A stretch of DNA of 64,000 nucleotides from assembly GCF_030646615.1 (NCBI RefSeq), contig NZ_JAUSLG010000066.1, positions 94,562 through 158,561 of the forward strand. Reading direction: 5' to 3'. Under the pieces are notes generated by a model. It made no database searches. It was given only the letters and a program-made list of their open reading frames with translations, and had not been told where the DNA came from. Source of the DNA: Phenylobacterium sp. GTDB taxonomy: Bacteria > Pseudomonadota > Alphaproteobacteria > Caulobacterales > Caulobacteraceae. Of this stretch, positions 7,791 to 17,400 are shown piece by piece. The translations under genes and the position numbers were made by a program. The first letter of the stretch is position 1; the number at the start of each line of letters is the position of its first letter.

Positions 7791-8174
7791 CAGAGCCCCA
7801 CTCCTAATCCAGAGATGACGAGAGCCCCGGCGCGGAGGACCATCCAGCTTGCCCCCGACCACGGCAGTGATCGTGTTGGGCTCTTCTCTGACCTTGGGAA
7901 GGTCCGCTTTCTGGCAGCAGCCATGATGCCGCAACGATGGCCCGGGCCCGACTCTTCCCCGATCTTGCAAAGGCCGGCTTTGGTGGCCCCGGTGGCGGGG
8001 TTCATGTGCCTGACCAATCAGGGCGGGGACGCGCTCGGCCGTCAGCAAGATTCAGCCAGAAGCCCCACCACATTGAAGGTCAGGAACGTCGAGATGCTCG
8101 CCCACGTCATGGGTTGATGATGCCCGTCCGTGCTTTACTCATCTTCCTGGATAGCTGCGGGGAACTGCTTCTGT
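7791..8174. other. Intergenic stretch, no supported gene
   Basis: 384 bp between hipA copy 2 and the membrane-protein gene. Open frames on both strands exist but none shows protein-like composition, a ribosome-binding site or a recognisable motif. No convincing terminator hairpin is seen after hipA. It may contain the promoter of the next gene. Confidence 0.5.
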
Positions 8175-9077
8175 ATGTCTAAGTTTGGGGAACAGCTGAG
8201 ACGCGGCGCAGGCGCTCTTGCTGTCTGCGTGGCGATCACCGGCGGGGTGGTAACGATGCTGGCAGGCCTCATGATGGTGGCAAAATTGGGGCCGCCAACT
8301 ATGGGGATGGACGCCGCCACCATTGCCATCGCGCAGATCGCAGTGGCCCAGGCTGCGATAAGTGCCACAGGCCTGCTCGGCATTGGCTTCACAGTCTACT
8401 ACGCTCGGCAAACTTGGGCGGAGGCGAAACGAAGCGCCGACGCCGCAGCCGCATCAGTAGAAGACGCCCGTCAGCAAGCGGCGTCCCAAGCTCAGCATTT
8501 TTCAATGCAGCATAAGCTGGCAGAGGCAAGCCTCAGAGCGATGCGCGACTCTGTGGTTGTCGCCGACCGAGCCTGGCTTTCTGTAGAGTTCGATCTATCG
8601 GGCGACCTGACCTTTAGCGAACGCGACATTCGCCTTCCGATTGTATGCAAAGTGAAGAACGTCGGACGATCTCCCGCCATCCGAGTCCTTTGGACATACA
8701 AGATGTTTGCAAACCCTGGAGAGGCAGCACAGTACGCTAGAGCCAATTCCTCTGACACCCACCTCATGAATGTCATACAGCTTGGGCGCGTCTTGTTTCC
8801 TGGAGAGGAAGATGAATCCAATGTATGCTGTGAGCTTGACAGATCTATATTCAATGATCAGCTCACCAGGTGTAAGGAAGATGGCGTTTTCTTAAGTGTA
8901 GTTGTTGGCGTGGAGTATGCGCTCCCGGGCGATACCGTAAAGCGTTTTAATTATATGTTCGAAGGCTTAGCTCGGAGTTGCGGCGCGGAGGTAACCGGTT
9001 TCGACGGGCGGGCAACCAAAGTCGAGCAGAGCCAGCTACTCCTCAATAGTTTTCCCTACGAGCGTACGGTTACGTGA
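8175..9077 (+). CDS. Membrane-anchored hypothetical protein
   Basis: 300 residues from ATG 8175 (MSKFGEQL); the longer frame from 8130 adds an unlikely leader. Two hydrophobic segments lie at about 12-36 and 49-76, followed by an Ala-rich, charged helix (about 77-125, probably coiled coil, EDARQQAASQAQ). A soluble domain of about 170 residues follows, with a beta-rich feel (DRAWLSVEFDLSG, VVVGVEYALPGD). Unknown family. Its codon use is less GC-biased than its neighbours. It precedes the restriction-modification cluster on the same strand but is separated by 319 bp, so it is probably an independent unit. Confidence 0.6.
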   Translation: MSKFGEQLRRGAGALAVCVAITGGVVTMLAGLMMVAKLGPPTMGMDAATIAIAQIAVAQAAISATGLLGIGFTVYYARQTWAEAKRSADAAAASVEDARQQAASQAQHFSMQHKLAEASLRAMRDSVVVADRAWLSVEFDLSGDLTFSERDIRLPIVCKVKNVGRSPAIRVLWTYKMFANPGEAAQYARANSSDTHLMNVIQLGRVLFPGEEDESNVCCELDRSIFNDQLTRCKEDGVFLSVVVGVEYALPGDTVKRFNYMFEGLARSCGAEVTGFDGRATKVEQSQLLLNSFPYERTVT

Positions 9078-9361
9078 TCGCCGCGACTCTCGAGCGCCGC
9101 CGATTGCGAGAGGCACATAAGCCCGCCCTTTGCTGAGTGGGGGGCTGTCGGCCATCGGCGGGGTTACACTTGCACTGTTCGTCGGCGGCAGCAGCCCATT
9201 GCACGGGCGACCGACGGCTCATTAGGCCCCCAGCTTTCACCAAAGCCGGCCACAGCCGCCGGCTGAGTGTACGGACATTGGTATGGCTCCTGAGGTGCGC
9301 CTTGAGGTGAACTGCGCCTCAATTCTATATGCAATAACGTCCTTCACGCACTTCGATTGCC
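9078..9361. other. Intergenic stretch before the restriction-modification cluster
   Basis: About 280 bp with no supported gene. The open frame that continues upstream of the half-S gene (from 9283) has no matching protein character before residue 39. The right end holds the putative operon promoter. Confidence 0.5.
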
Positions 9362-9390
9362 TTGACTTTCGCCCGGAATGGCTGCATATT
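9362..9390 (+). promoter_or_regulatory. Putative sigma-70 promoter of the type I R-M operon
   Basis: TTGACT at 9362-9367 and CATATT at 9385-9390 are separated by 17 bp. The start point would be about 9397, which is the A of the first gene's ATG, so the operon message would be leaderless. The layout mirrors that of hipBA copy 1. Inferred from sequence. Confidence 0.45.
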
Positions 9391-9396
9391 TACTGC

Positions 9397-9996
9397 ATGA
9401 TCCCGCATCGTGCAAAAATTACGACCTTGGCTGAGGTGGCCGAAATCGCGGCAGGCCATCCCTTGAGGTTGGGGATGGATGAGTTCCCAGCTGGCAACAC
9501 CGGCGTCATCCAGATGCGGAATGCCGATCCTGATACTGGCGTCGACTGGAGGAGTGTCTCCAGGGTCGAATTGCCGCCGGCGCGCCGGATTCAATTCCTA
9601 AACCAAGGCGACGTGATCTTCTCGACCCGGGGCACCCGCACCTACGCTGTCGCTTTGGGCGCGGTGCCGTTCCCCGCGGTTTGCTCCCCGCATTTTTTCG
9701 TCCTGCGCATCCGCGGGGGAGCCGTCGAGCCTCGGTTCCTGGCCTGGCAGATCAACCAGGCCCCGGCGCAGGAATATCTCCAGCGCGAGGCGACCGGCTC
9801 GCACATTCTCAACATCCGGCGAGAGGTCATCGAGCGACTGGAGATCGCGATCCCGTCGCTGGCGCGTCAGGCCGCGATCGTAGCCTTTGCCGAGGAAGCC
9901 GCGCGTGAAAGGCGTCTGCTTTCCGCCCTCATCGAAAACCGCCAGCAGGAAATGGACGCGCTCGCCGTCGGGCTTCGCGCCAGTAACAAGGAATAG
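9397..9996 (+). CDS. Half-size type I restriction specificity-like protein (single target-recognition domain)
   Basis: 199 residues from ATG 9397. It contains one target-recognition domain (about 5-150; QGDVIFSTRGTRTYAVALGA, then SHILNIRREVIERLEIAIP) and one conserved alpha-helical spacer (LARQAAIVAFAEEAARERRL to the end). Full HsdS subunits have two of each. Two base pairs separate its stop from the hsdM start, so it is the first gene of the operon. It could dimerise to act as a second specificity subunit, modulate the full HsdS, or be a control element. Its function relative to the complete HsdS at 11575-12855 cannot be decided from sequence. Confidence 0.75.
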   Translation: MIPHRAKITTLAEVAEIAAGHPLRLGMDEFPAGNTGVIQMRNADPDTGVDWRSVSRVELPPARRIQFLNQGDVIFSTRGTRTYAVALGAVPFPAVCSPHFFVLRIRGGAVEPRFLAWQINQAPAQEYLQREATGSHILNIRREVIERLEIAIPSLARQAAIVAFAEEAARERRLLSALIENRQQEMDALAVGLRASNKE

Positions 9997-9998
9997 CC

Positions 9999-11516
9999 AT
10001 GGCCAACGCCATCACCCAGGATGAAGTCAACAGGGCCGTTTGGGCGGCGTGCGACACCTTTCGCGGCACGGTCTCGCCCGACATCTACAAGGATTACGTC
10101 CTCACGCTGTTATTCCTGAAATACATCAGCGACGTCTGGCAGGACCACTACGACGCCTACCAGAAGCAGTATGGCGACGCGCCGGATCTCATCACCGAAC
10201 TGATGCGCAGCGAGCGCTTCGTCCTGCCAACCGGCGCCAGTTTCTACGCTCTCCACGAGCGGCGGCATGAGCCAGGCAACGGGGAGCGTATCGACAAGGC
10301 TCTGCACGCCATCGAGGACGCCAACATCGGCAAGCTGCGTGATGTGTTCCAGGACATCAGCTTCAACTCGAACAAGCTCGGCGAGGAAAAGCAGAAGAAC
10401 GACCTGCTCCGCCATCTGCTGGAGGACTTCGCCAAGCCCGAGCTGAACATGCGCCCGTCGCGCATCGGCAATCTCGACGTCATCGGCAACGCCTACGAAT
10501 TTCTGATCAAGAACTTCGCATCGGACGCCGGCCGCAAGGCGGGCGAATTTTACACGCCCCCCGAGGTGTCGGAACTGATGGCCGAGATCATGGACATGGC
10601 CGAGGGGGAGGAAGCCTGCGATCCAGCCTGCGGCTCGGGCTCGCTGCTCATGAAGTGCGGCCAGCGCGTCCAAGCCAAGCACGGCTCAAAGAAGTACGCC
10701 CTCTACGGCCAGGAATCGATCGGCAGCACCTGGGCGCTCGCCAAGATGAACATGTTCCTGCACGGCGAGGACAATCACCGCATCGAGTGGGGTGACACCA
10801 TCCGCAATCCCAAGCTGCTCGACAGCGCGGACGCGCTGAAGCACTTCGACGTGGTTGTCGCCAATCCGCCGTTCAGTCTGGACAAGTGGGGCCACGACAC
10901 CGCCGAGCACGACCGGTTTGGCCGCTTTCGGCGAGGCCTGCCGCCGCGCACGAAGGCCGACTACGCCTTTATTCTCCACATGGTGGAGACGATGAAGCCC
11001 CGCACCGGGCGTATGGCCGTCGTGGTTCCGCATGGCGTTCTGTTCCGGGGTGGCGCGGAAGGCGTCATCCGTCGAAAACTGATCGAGGAGAACCTCCTCG
11101 ACGCCGTGATCGGGCTTCCCGAGAAGCTGTTTTACGGCACGGGCATTCCTGCCGCGATCTTGATCATGCGCAAATCCAAGCCGGACCGCAGCGTGCTCTT
11201 CATCGACGCCTCGCGCGAATTCCGGTCGGGCAAAAACCAGAACCAGCTCACGGTCGGTGGGCCGGACAGCAATGTCCGCAAGATCGTGGAAACCTATAAG
11301 GCGCGCGCGTCCGTCCCGAAGTACGCTCACCTGGCTTCACCGGAGGAGATCGCCGGCAACGACTGGAACCTCAACATCCCGCGCTACGTCGACACCTTCG
11401 AGGAAGAGGTCGAGATCGACCTCGTCGCCGTCCGCGCCGAACGCCTCAAGCTCAAGGACGAGTTGGCCATGCTTGAGCTCAAGATGGACGCGTACCTCAC
11501 GGAGCTTGGCTACTGA
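9999..11516 (+). CDS. hsdM: Type I restriction-modification DNA methyltransferase subunit
   Basis: 505 residues. An N-terminal helical HsdM_N domain (about 5-140) is followed by an N6-adenine methylase domain with the AdoMet-binding motif DPACGSGSLL (208-217) and catalytic NPPF (289-292). FYTPPEVSELM upstream of motif I is typical of HsdM. The C-terminus ends in a coiled-coil-like helix that normally packs on HsdS. It methylates adenine at the bipartite site chosen by the specificity subunit, protecting host DNA. Length is usual for the family. Confidence 0.95.
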   Translation: MANAITQDEVNRAVWAACDTFRGTVSPDIYKDYVLTLLFLKYISDVWQDHYDAYQKQYGDAPDLITELMRSERFVLPTGASFYALHERRHEPGNGERIDKALHAIEDANIGKLRDVFQDISFNSNKLGEEKQKNDLLRHLLEDFAKPELNMRPSRIGNLDVIGNAYEFLIKNFASDAGRKAGEFYTPPEVSELMAEIMDMAEGEEACDPACGSGSLLMKCGQRVQAKHGSKKYALYGQESIGSTWALAKMNMFLHGEDNHRIEWGDTIRNPKLLDSADALKHFDVVVANPPFSLDKWGHDTAEHDRFGRFRRGLPPRTKADYAFILHMVETMKPRTGRMAVVVPHGVLFRGGAEGVIRRKLIEENLLDAVIGLPEKLFYGTGIPAAILIMRKSKPDRSVLFIDASREFRSGKNQNQLTVGGPDSNVRKIVETYKARASVPKYAHLASPEEIAGNDWNLNIPRYVDTFEEEVEIDLVAVRAERLKLKDELAMLELKMDAYLTELGY

Positions 11517-11574
11517 TGGCCCGCGCGCAGGACATCACCGCGGCTCGATTGAAGGTGTCGGAAGGGGGCTTGGC

Positions 11575-12855
11575 GTGACCATTGTTTCTAAAGCGTCCGC
11601 CTACCCGAAGTCGGTGCAATCGGGCTTGCCGAGGCTCGGCACCTGTCCGCCAGGTTGGACGCGGGGGCCCTTGTCCGCCCATCTGATCGAGGAATTGCGC
11701 CCGCTGAACATGGCGGACGACGAGGTCTACGCCCTCGTGACAGTAAGGCGCTCGCGAGGCGGCGTCGTCCTGCGCGAGCGCCTCAGGGGCTCGCAAATCG
11801 CGGTCAAGAGCCAGTTCCGGCTCAAGGCCGGGGACTTTCTGATCTCAAAGCGCCAGATCGTGCATGGGGCGTGTGGGATTGTGCCGCCCGAACTCGACGG
11901 CGCCATCGTGTCGAATGAGTACGCCGTGCTCCGGGCGCGCCCGTCGCTGCACCTGGAATTCCTGAACTGCCTCGCCCACTCGATCTACTTTCAGCAGACC
12001 TGCTTCCACTCCAGCATCGGCGTTCACGTCGAGAAGATGATCTTCAAGCTGCAAGAGTGGCTGAAGTGGGATTTCGATCTGCCGCCCGCGCGCGAACAAC
12101 GCCGGATCGCGGAAATCCTCGCCACCTGGGACCGGGCCATCGAGACCGTCGGGGGTCTGATCGCCAACGCCCGCGAGCAGAAGGCAGCGATGATGCAGGC
12201 GCTGCTGACAGGGGAGCGCCGCCTGCCCGGGTTTGACCAGCCGTGGCGCCAAGTCACGCTCAGCGAACTCGGCACGTTCAGGAAAGGCAAGGGCATCAGC
12301 CGCGCGGAAGTCAGGCCGTCAGGGCTGCCCTGCGTACGGTACGGAGAAATCTACACCCTGCACCACGACCTCATTCAGGAATTCGGATCCTACATCGATC
12401 GAGCGTCAGCGTCCCTGAGCGAGCCGATCGGGCGCGGGGATATCCTATTCGCGTGCTCTGGAGAGACGGCCGAGGAAATCGGAAAATGTGTGGCCTTTGA
12501 CGGTCCCGAACGGGCCTACGCTGGAGGAGACATCGTTGTCTTCACCCCGCAAGGGGAGAACTCTGTCTTCCTGGCTTACCTCCTCAACTCGCCCAAGCTG
12601 GCGATCCAGAAGGCGCAGATGGGGCAAGGCAACGCCGTGGTCCATATCAGTGCATCGAATCTCGCCCGGCTGAAGTTCGCCATCCCGCCGCGGGACGAGC
12701 AGGACGCGATTGCGGAACATTTGCGCACGGCAGACGTGCTTGTCCGGAGCCAATTAGCGAAGCTCCTCGCCTTGAAGCAGGAGAAGGCCGCGCTGATGCA
12801 ACAACTGCTGAGCGGCAAGCGCCGCGTCAGCCCAGCCGAAAGCGAGGCGGCATGA
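11575..12855 (+). CDS. hsdS: Type I restriction specificity subunit
   Basis: 426 residues from a GTG at 11575, preceded by GGAAGGGGG. The same frame is open far upstream but there overlaps hsdM and is not protein-like. Two target-recognition domains are each followed by a conserved helical spacer: PAREQRRIAEILATWDRAIE (near 170-190) with QKAAMMQALLTGERRLPGF, and PPRDEQDAIAEHL near the end with EKAALMQQLLSGKRR. This gives one bipartite target per complex. It overlaps the next gene by 4 bp (ATGA). Confidence 0.92.
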   Translation: MTIVSKASAYPKSVQSGLPRLGTCPPGWTRGPLSAHLIEELRPLNMADDEVYALVTVRRSRGGVVLRERLRGSQIAVKSQFRLKAGDFLISKRQIVHGACGIVPPELDGAIVSNEYAVLRARPSLHLEFLNCLAHSIYFQQTCFHSSIGVHVEKMIFKLQEWLKWDFDLPPAREQRRIAEILATWDRAIETVGGLIANAREQKAAMMQALLTGERRLPGFDQPWRQVTLSELGTFRKGKGISRAEVRPSGLPCVRYGEIYTLHHDLIQEFGSYIDRASASLSEPIGRGDILFACSGETAEEIGKCVAFDGPERAYAGGDIVVFTPQGENSVFLAYLLNSPKLAIQKAQMGQGNAVVHISASNLARLKFAIPPRDEQDAIAEHLRTADVLVRSQLAKLLALKQEKAALMQQLLSGKRRVSPAESEAA

Positions 12856-14495
12856 GCAAGGGGGGCAACAAGAGCCGGTCGTTCTCGATCTTCCTGCTGA
12901 AGTCGGACGTAAAGGCGCCGGCGGATGCGTTGAAAGCCGGGCACGCTCTTAAAGACACCATCAAGGGCGAGGGCCTACCGAAGGGAGCGGTCCTGTACGT
13001 CCTCGACACGGACCCTCGGCCGATCTGGTGGGCGGGCTATTTCGGCCTGGCCGCCAAGCTGGAGCAGATGTCCAAGGGCGCGCTGGTGTTCCTTCCCGTC
13101 AAGGATCGCTGGTTCGCGCTCTCCTTCGGCCACGTGAGCCACTACCTCGACGACGAACAGTACGAGCACGACTTCGGCCTTCGGGTGACGCTGAACGCCG
13201 TCGATCCTGACCTGATCCGCAGCACCGACATCCTGCAGCCCAGCGGCGCTAAGCGACAGCGCATCCAGCTTCCGGCGCCCGGTGACCTGACCCTGTTCGA
13301 CTTCGATCAGGACAGCACGATCCTGAAGAGCCTGACCGGCAAGGTGAAGGACCCGGCGCTGAAGGACCTGTGCCGCAACATCACCGGCGCCGCCAACGTG
13401 CGGATCAGCACGGACAAGGCGTCGGGCGATCTCTCAACGGTGTGCGCCACACTGCTCGATCTCTACGGAAAGAATACCTACGCCACGAGTTTCCCGGCCC
13501 TGTTGAACGTGTCGCCGGTGCGCGATCCGGCGATCGCAAAGGGGCTGAATGGCGAGCTGATTAGCGCGGTTCACGCCAAGGACGACGGTGTCGTGCTGAC
13601 CGTCCCGGAAATCCAGGATTTCAACTCGAACTTCGGCGTGAGCTACGCCGGCGCCGGAAGCGGCAAGGTCTCGGATGACGCCGATATCGATGACTACTTC
13701 CAGTACCTGGACGACCATGATCAAGACCCGGCGGCGCTGACGCTGGAAGACCTGAAAAAGCATCGCCTGCTCGTCACCAACGAAGACGGATCAATCACCC
13801 ACGCGGAATATAAGATCCTGCGCTGTCTGCTGTTTGATACGGCCCACAACGGCGTTGCCTACCACCTGCGCGAAGGCCAGTGGTACGAGGTCAAGCAGTC
13901 GTTCATCGACGACCTGAAGGACTTTCTCGATCCCAAGATCGTGGCCACGACCTTGCCCGACTACAACCACACCAGCGAGGGTGCCTACAACAAGGCGGCG
14001 GCCACCGCCGAGCGCTTGTGCCTCGACACCACGAGCATCGCCCCGGCGGGACAGAAGGCCGTCGAACCGTGTGACCTGTTCGAAGTGATCAACGGCGCCG
14101 CGGTGCTCCATCACATCAAGCTCAAGACGCTGTCTGGTTCTTTGAGCCACCTGTTCAATCAGGGCGTCAATTCGGTCTGGCTGATCCGCGACGAGCCCCA
14201 GGCGAAGGCCCGACTGAAGGCGCTGATCACCAAAAAGGTGCCCGCGGGCGCTGACGTGGCGTTTCACAAGCCCCTGGACGACGACAAGTTGAAGGTCGTC
14301 TTCGGCGTGGTCACGACCAAGGCGCCGGGTAACAAGTCGAGGAACCTGCCGCTCTTCTCGCGCATCAGCCTGCGGCGGGCCTTCAAGGATCTCCAGGTCA
14401 TGGGGATCAAAGCCGAACTCTGCTTCATCCCGGACAAGTCGCCGCCCAAGCCGGCCAAGCCTAAGGAACGCACCAAGAAGGCGGCAGCGCCGTGA
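12852..14495 (+). CDS. DUF6119/TIGR04141 'sporadically distributed' protein
   Basis: 547 residues, no signal or membrane segments. It begins KSRSFSIFLLKSDVKAPADAL and has DRWFALSFGHVSHYL, both characteristic of the TIGR04141 family (DUF6119), which is known from scattered genomes and often sits inside type I R-M operons. Biochemical function is not established to my knowledge; the C-terminal HLFNQGVNSVWLIRDEP...HKPLDDDKLKVVFGV is the best conserved part. It overlaps hsdS by ATGA and hsdR by GTGA, so it is translated in step with the R-M subunits and is probably part of the system. Confidence 0.8.
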   Translation: MSKGGNKSRSFSIFLLKSDVKAPADALKAGHALKDTIKGEGLPKGAVLYVLDTDPRPIWWAGYFGLAAKLEQMSKGALVFLPVKDRWFALSFGHVSHYLDDEQYEHDFGLRVTLNAVDPDLIRSTDILQPSGAKRQRIQLPAPGDLTLFDFDQDSTILKSLTGKVKDPALKDLCRNITGAANVRISTDKASGDLSTVCATLLDLYGKNTYATSFPALLNVSPVRDPAIAKGLNGELISAVHAKDDGVVLTVPEIQDFNSNFGVSYAGAGSGKVSDDADIDDYFQYLDDHDQDPAALTLEDLKKHRLLVTNEDGSITHAEYKILRCLLFDTAHNGVAYHLREGQWYEVKQSFIDDLKDFLDPKIVATTLPDYNHTSEGAYNKAAATAERLCLDTTSIAPAGQKAVEPCDLFEVINGAAVLHHIKLKTLSGSLSHLFNQGVNSVWLIRDEPQAKARLKALITKKVPAGADVAFHKPLDDDKLKVVFGVVTTKAPGNKSRNLPLFSRISLRRAFKDLQVMGIKAELCFIPDKSPPKPAKPKERTKKAAAP

Positions 14496-17400
14496 CCCAC
14501 TCTCCAGATACTGCTGAAATCTACTCCTCCCACGTCCCGGCCCTGGCGACGCTCGTGGCCCTGGGCTGGAACTACATGCCGCCGGCCGAGGCCATGGCCG
14601 CGCTTGGCGGGCCGCAAGGCGTTCTGCTGGCACCGGTGCTGGTGGAGGAGCTGCGGCTCCGGACCTTCGAATACAAGGGCAAGACCTATCCGCTTTCGAC
14701 CAATGCCATTGACCAGATCGTGCGCGAGCTGTCCTCGCCTCCGCTCAACGAAGGCCTGCTGACCGCCAATGAGCGCATCTACAACGCCCTCACCCTGGGC
14801 GTGACGGTCACCGAGTTCGTGGACGGCAAGCGCCACAGCGTGACCGTCCCGGTCATCGACTGGGCCCGGCCGCGGGCCAACCGTTTCACGGTCACGGAGG
14901 AGGTGGAACTGCTGGCCACCGGGGGCGTGCATACCCGGCGGCCGGACGTGGTCGGCTACGTCAACGGCATTCCCCTGCTGGTGATCGAAGCCAAGCGCCC
15001 GGACAGCGGCAACCCGAACAAGGCGATGGTTGATGAAGGCATCAGCCAGATGATCCGCAACCAGGGGCAGGACGAGATCCCGCAGCTGTTCGCCTATGCC
15101 CAGCTCCTGCTTTCAATCGGCATGACGGACGGGCGCTACGCCACAACGCGGACGCCGAAGAAGTTCTGGGCGCGCTGGCGCGAAGAGGTGCTGGACGAGG
15201 CCCACTTCAAGCAGATCAAGAACCAGGCGCTGGAAACTGATCCCCGCGAGGCCTTGCTGCGCGACCGCCTGTCCGACGTGAAAGCGCACTTCGTCAGCCT
15301 CTGGAGCGAGGAACAGGAGGTCACCGGCCAGGACCGACTGCTGATTAGCCTGTGCTCGCCCGAGCGCCTGCTCGATTTCACACGCACCTTCATGCTGTTC
15401 GACCGGAAGGCCGGCAAGATCGCCGCCCGCCACCAGCAGTATTTCGGGATCAAGGCGCTGCTCGAGCGCGTGCGCACCCTCCGGTCGGACGGTGGGCGCG
15501 AGGGTGGTGTGATCTGGCACACGACCGGCTCGGGCAAGAGCTTCACCATGGTGTTGCTTTGCAAGGCGCTGCTGCTCGACGACGCGTTGAAGAATTGCCG
15601 CGTCGTGGTGGTGACGGACCGGCGTGACCTGGAGAAGCAGCTCGCCGGCAACTTCCTCACCGGAGGCGCTTTTGGCTCGGGGGTGGCGGACAAGGATGGC
15701 GCTAAGGCCAAGGCCTCATCGGGTCGCGATCTCGCCCGCCGCATCGGCAAGGGCGCCGAGCGGATCATCTTCACCATCATCAACAAGTTCGCCAGCGCCT
15801 CGAAGCTGCCAGAGTGCCACAACGACAGCGCGGACATGATCGTGTTGGTGGATGAAGGCCACCGTAGCCAGGGCGGCGAAAACCACGAGCGCATGCGCCA
15901 GGCCTTGCCGAAGGCGAGCTACGTCGCCTTCACCGGCACCCCGCTGTTGAAGGAGGACAAGACCGCCAGCAAGTTCGGGCGGATCATCCACGCCTACACT
16001 ATGCGCGACGCCGTCAGCGACGGCACAGTGACGCCCTTACTCTACGAGGAGCGCAGGCCGCTGCTGGATATCAACGACGCGGCGATCGACAACTGGTTTG
16101 AGAAGATCACGCTGGGCCTGTCGGAAAAGCAGCAGAGCGATCTGAAGGCCAAGTACGGCAAGAAGGGACCGGTCTACGGCTCAGGCAACCGGATCGACCT
16201 GATCGCCTGGGACATCGCCGTCCACTTCAAGACCAACTTCAAAGACCTCGACCTTGGCCTGAAGGGTCAGATTGCGACCGACAGCAAGCTCTCGGCTATC
16301 CGCTACAAGAAGGCCTTGGACGCCACCGGCCTCGTCAGCAGCGCCATCGTCATCTCGTCTCCCGACACTCGCGAGGGGCACGAGGAGGTGGACGAGGCCG
16401 AGCTGCCCGAGGTGCTGCAATGGTGGAAGGAAAACGTCCACGGCGACCCGGAGGCCTACGAGCGCCAGGTGATTGAAGACTTCTCGACGGAGGGTCGGCC
16501 CGACCTGCTCATCGTTGTCGACAAGCTCCTGACCGGCTTTGACGAGCCGCGGAACGCCGTCCTCTACATCGACAAGCCGTTGAAGCAGCACAATCTGATC
16601 CAGGCGATCGCGCGCGTGAACCGCCTGCACGAGCAGAAGAAGTTCGGGCTGCTGATCGACTATCGCGGCATCCTGGCGGAGCTGGATTCAGCCCTTACCG
16701 AGTACCAGAACCTGGCGGACCAGACCCAGGGAGGCTTCGATATTGACGACATCGACAGCCTCTACGCCAACGTCAGCACTGAATATAAAAAGCTTCCCGC
16801 GCTCCACGAGGCGCTCTGGACGATCTTCGCAGGTGTGCGAAACCGCAGCGACATCGAGCAGTACCGGCAGGTGTTGGTGCCACGCTACACGGACGATGAA
16901 GCCGGAGAATCCACCGACGTTCACCAGAAGGTCCGCGAGGATTTCTACGAGGCGTTGACCGCCTTAGGCATGTGCCTGCGCACGGCTCTGGCCACGCGCT
17001 CCTTCTTCGAGGACGGAGCTTTCTCGGAGGCCCAGATCGCCACCTACAAGCGCGACCTGAAGTTCTTCTCCAACCTTCGCCGCATGGCAAAGCAGGACGC
17101 GCACGAGACGGTCGATTTCAGCGCCTATGAGGACCAGATCCGCAAGATTGTCGATCGGTACGTCATCGGCGAAGACGTCGTCTCCGACGGCAACCTGCTG
17201 GTCGTCAACGACGTGGCAAAACAGGCCCCGCCGGAGGAGTGGAGCGAGGAGAAGACCCGGAACGAGACCGACATCATCCGCACCCGGCTTACACGCACCA
17301 TCGAGCAGGATCTGGTGGAAGACCCCTACGCCCAGCGCCATTTCTCCGAACTGCTGAAGGCGGCCATCGCCGAGGCGTCGGCGCTGTTCGATCATCCCTT

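Noticed and set aside
7752..8048. Minus-strand frames between hipA copy 2 and the membrane protein
   Set aside because: Two overlapping frames read equally poorly; no motif or start signal supports either.
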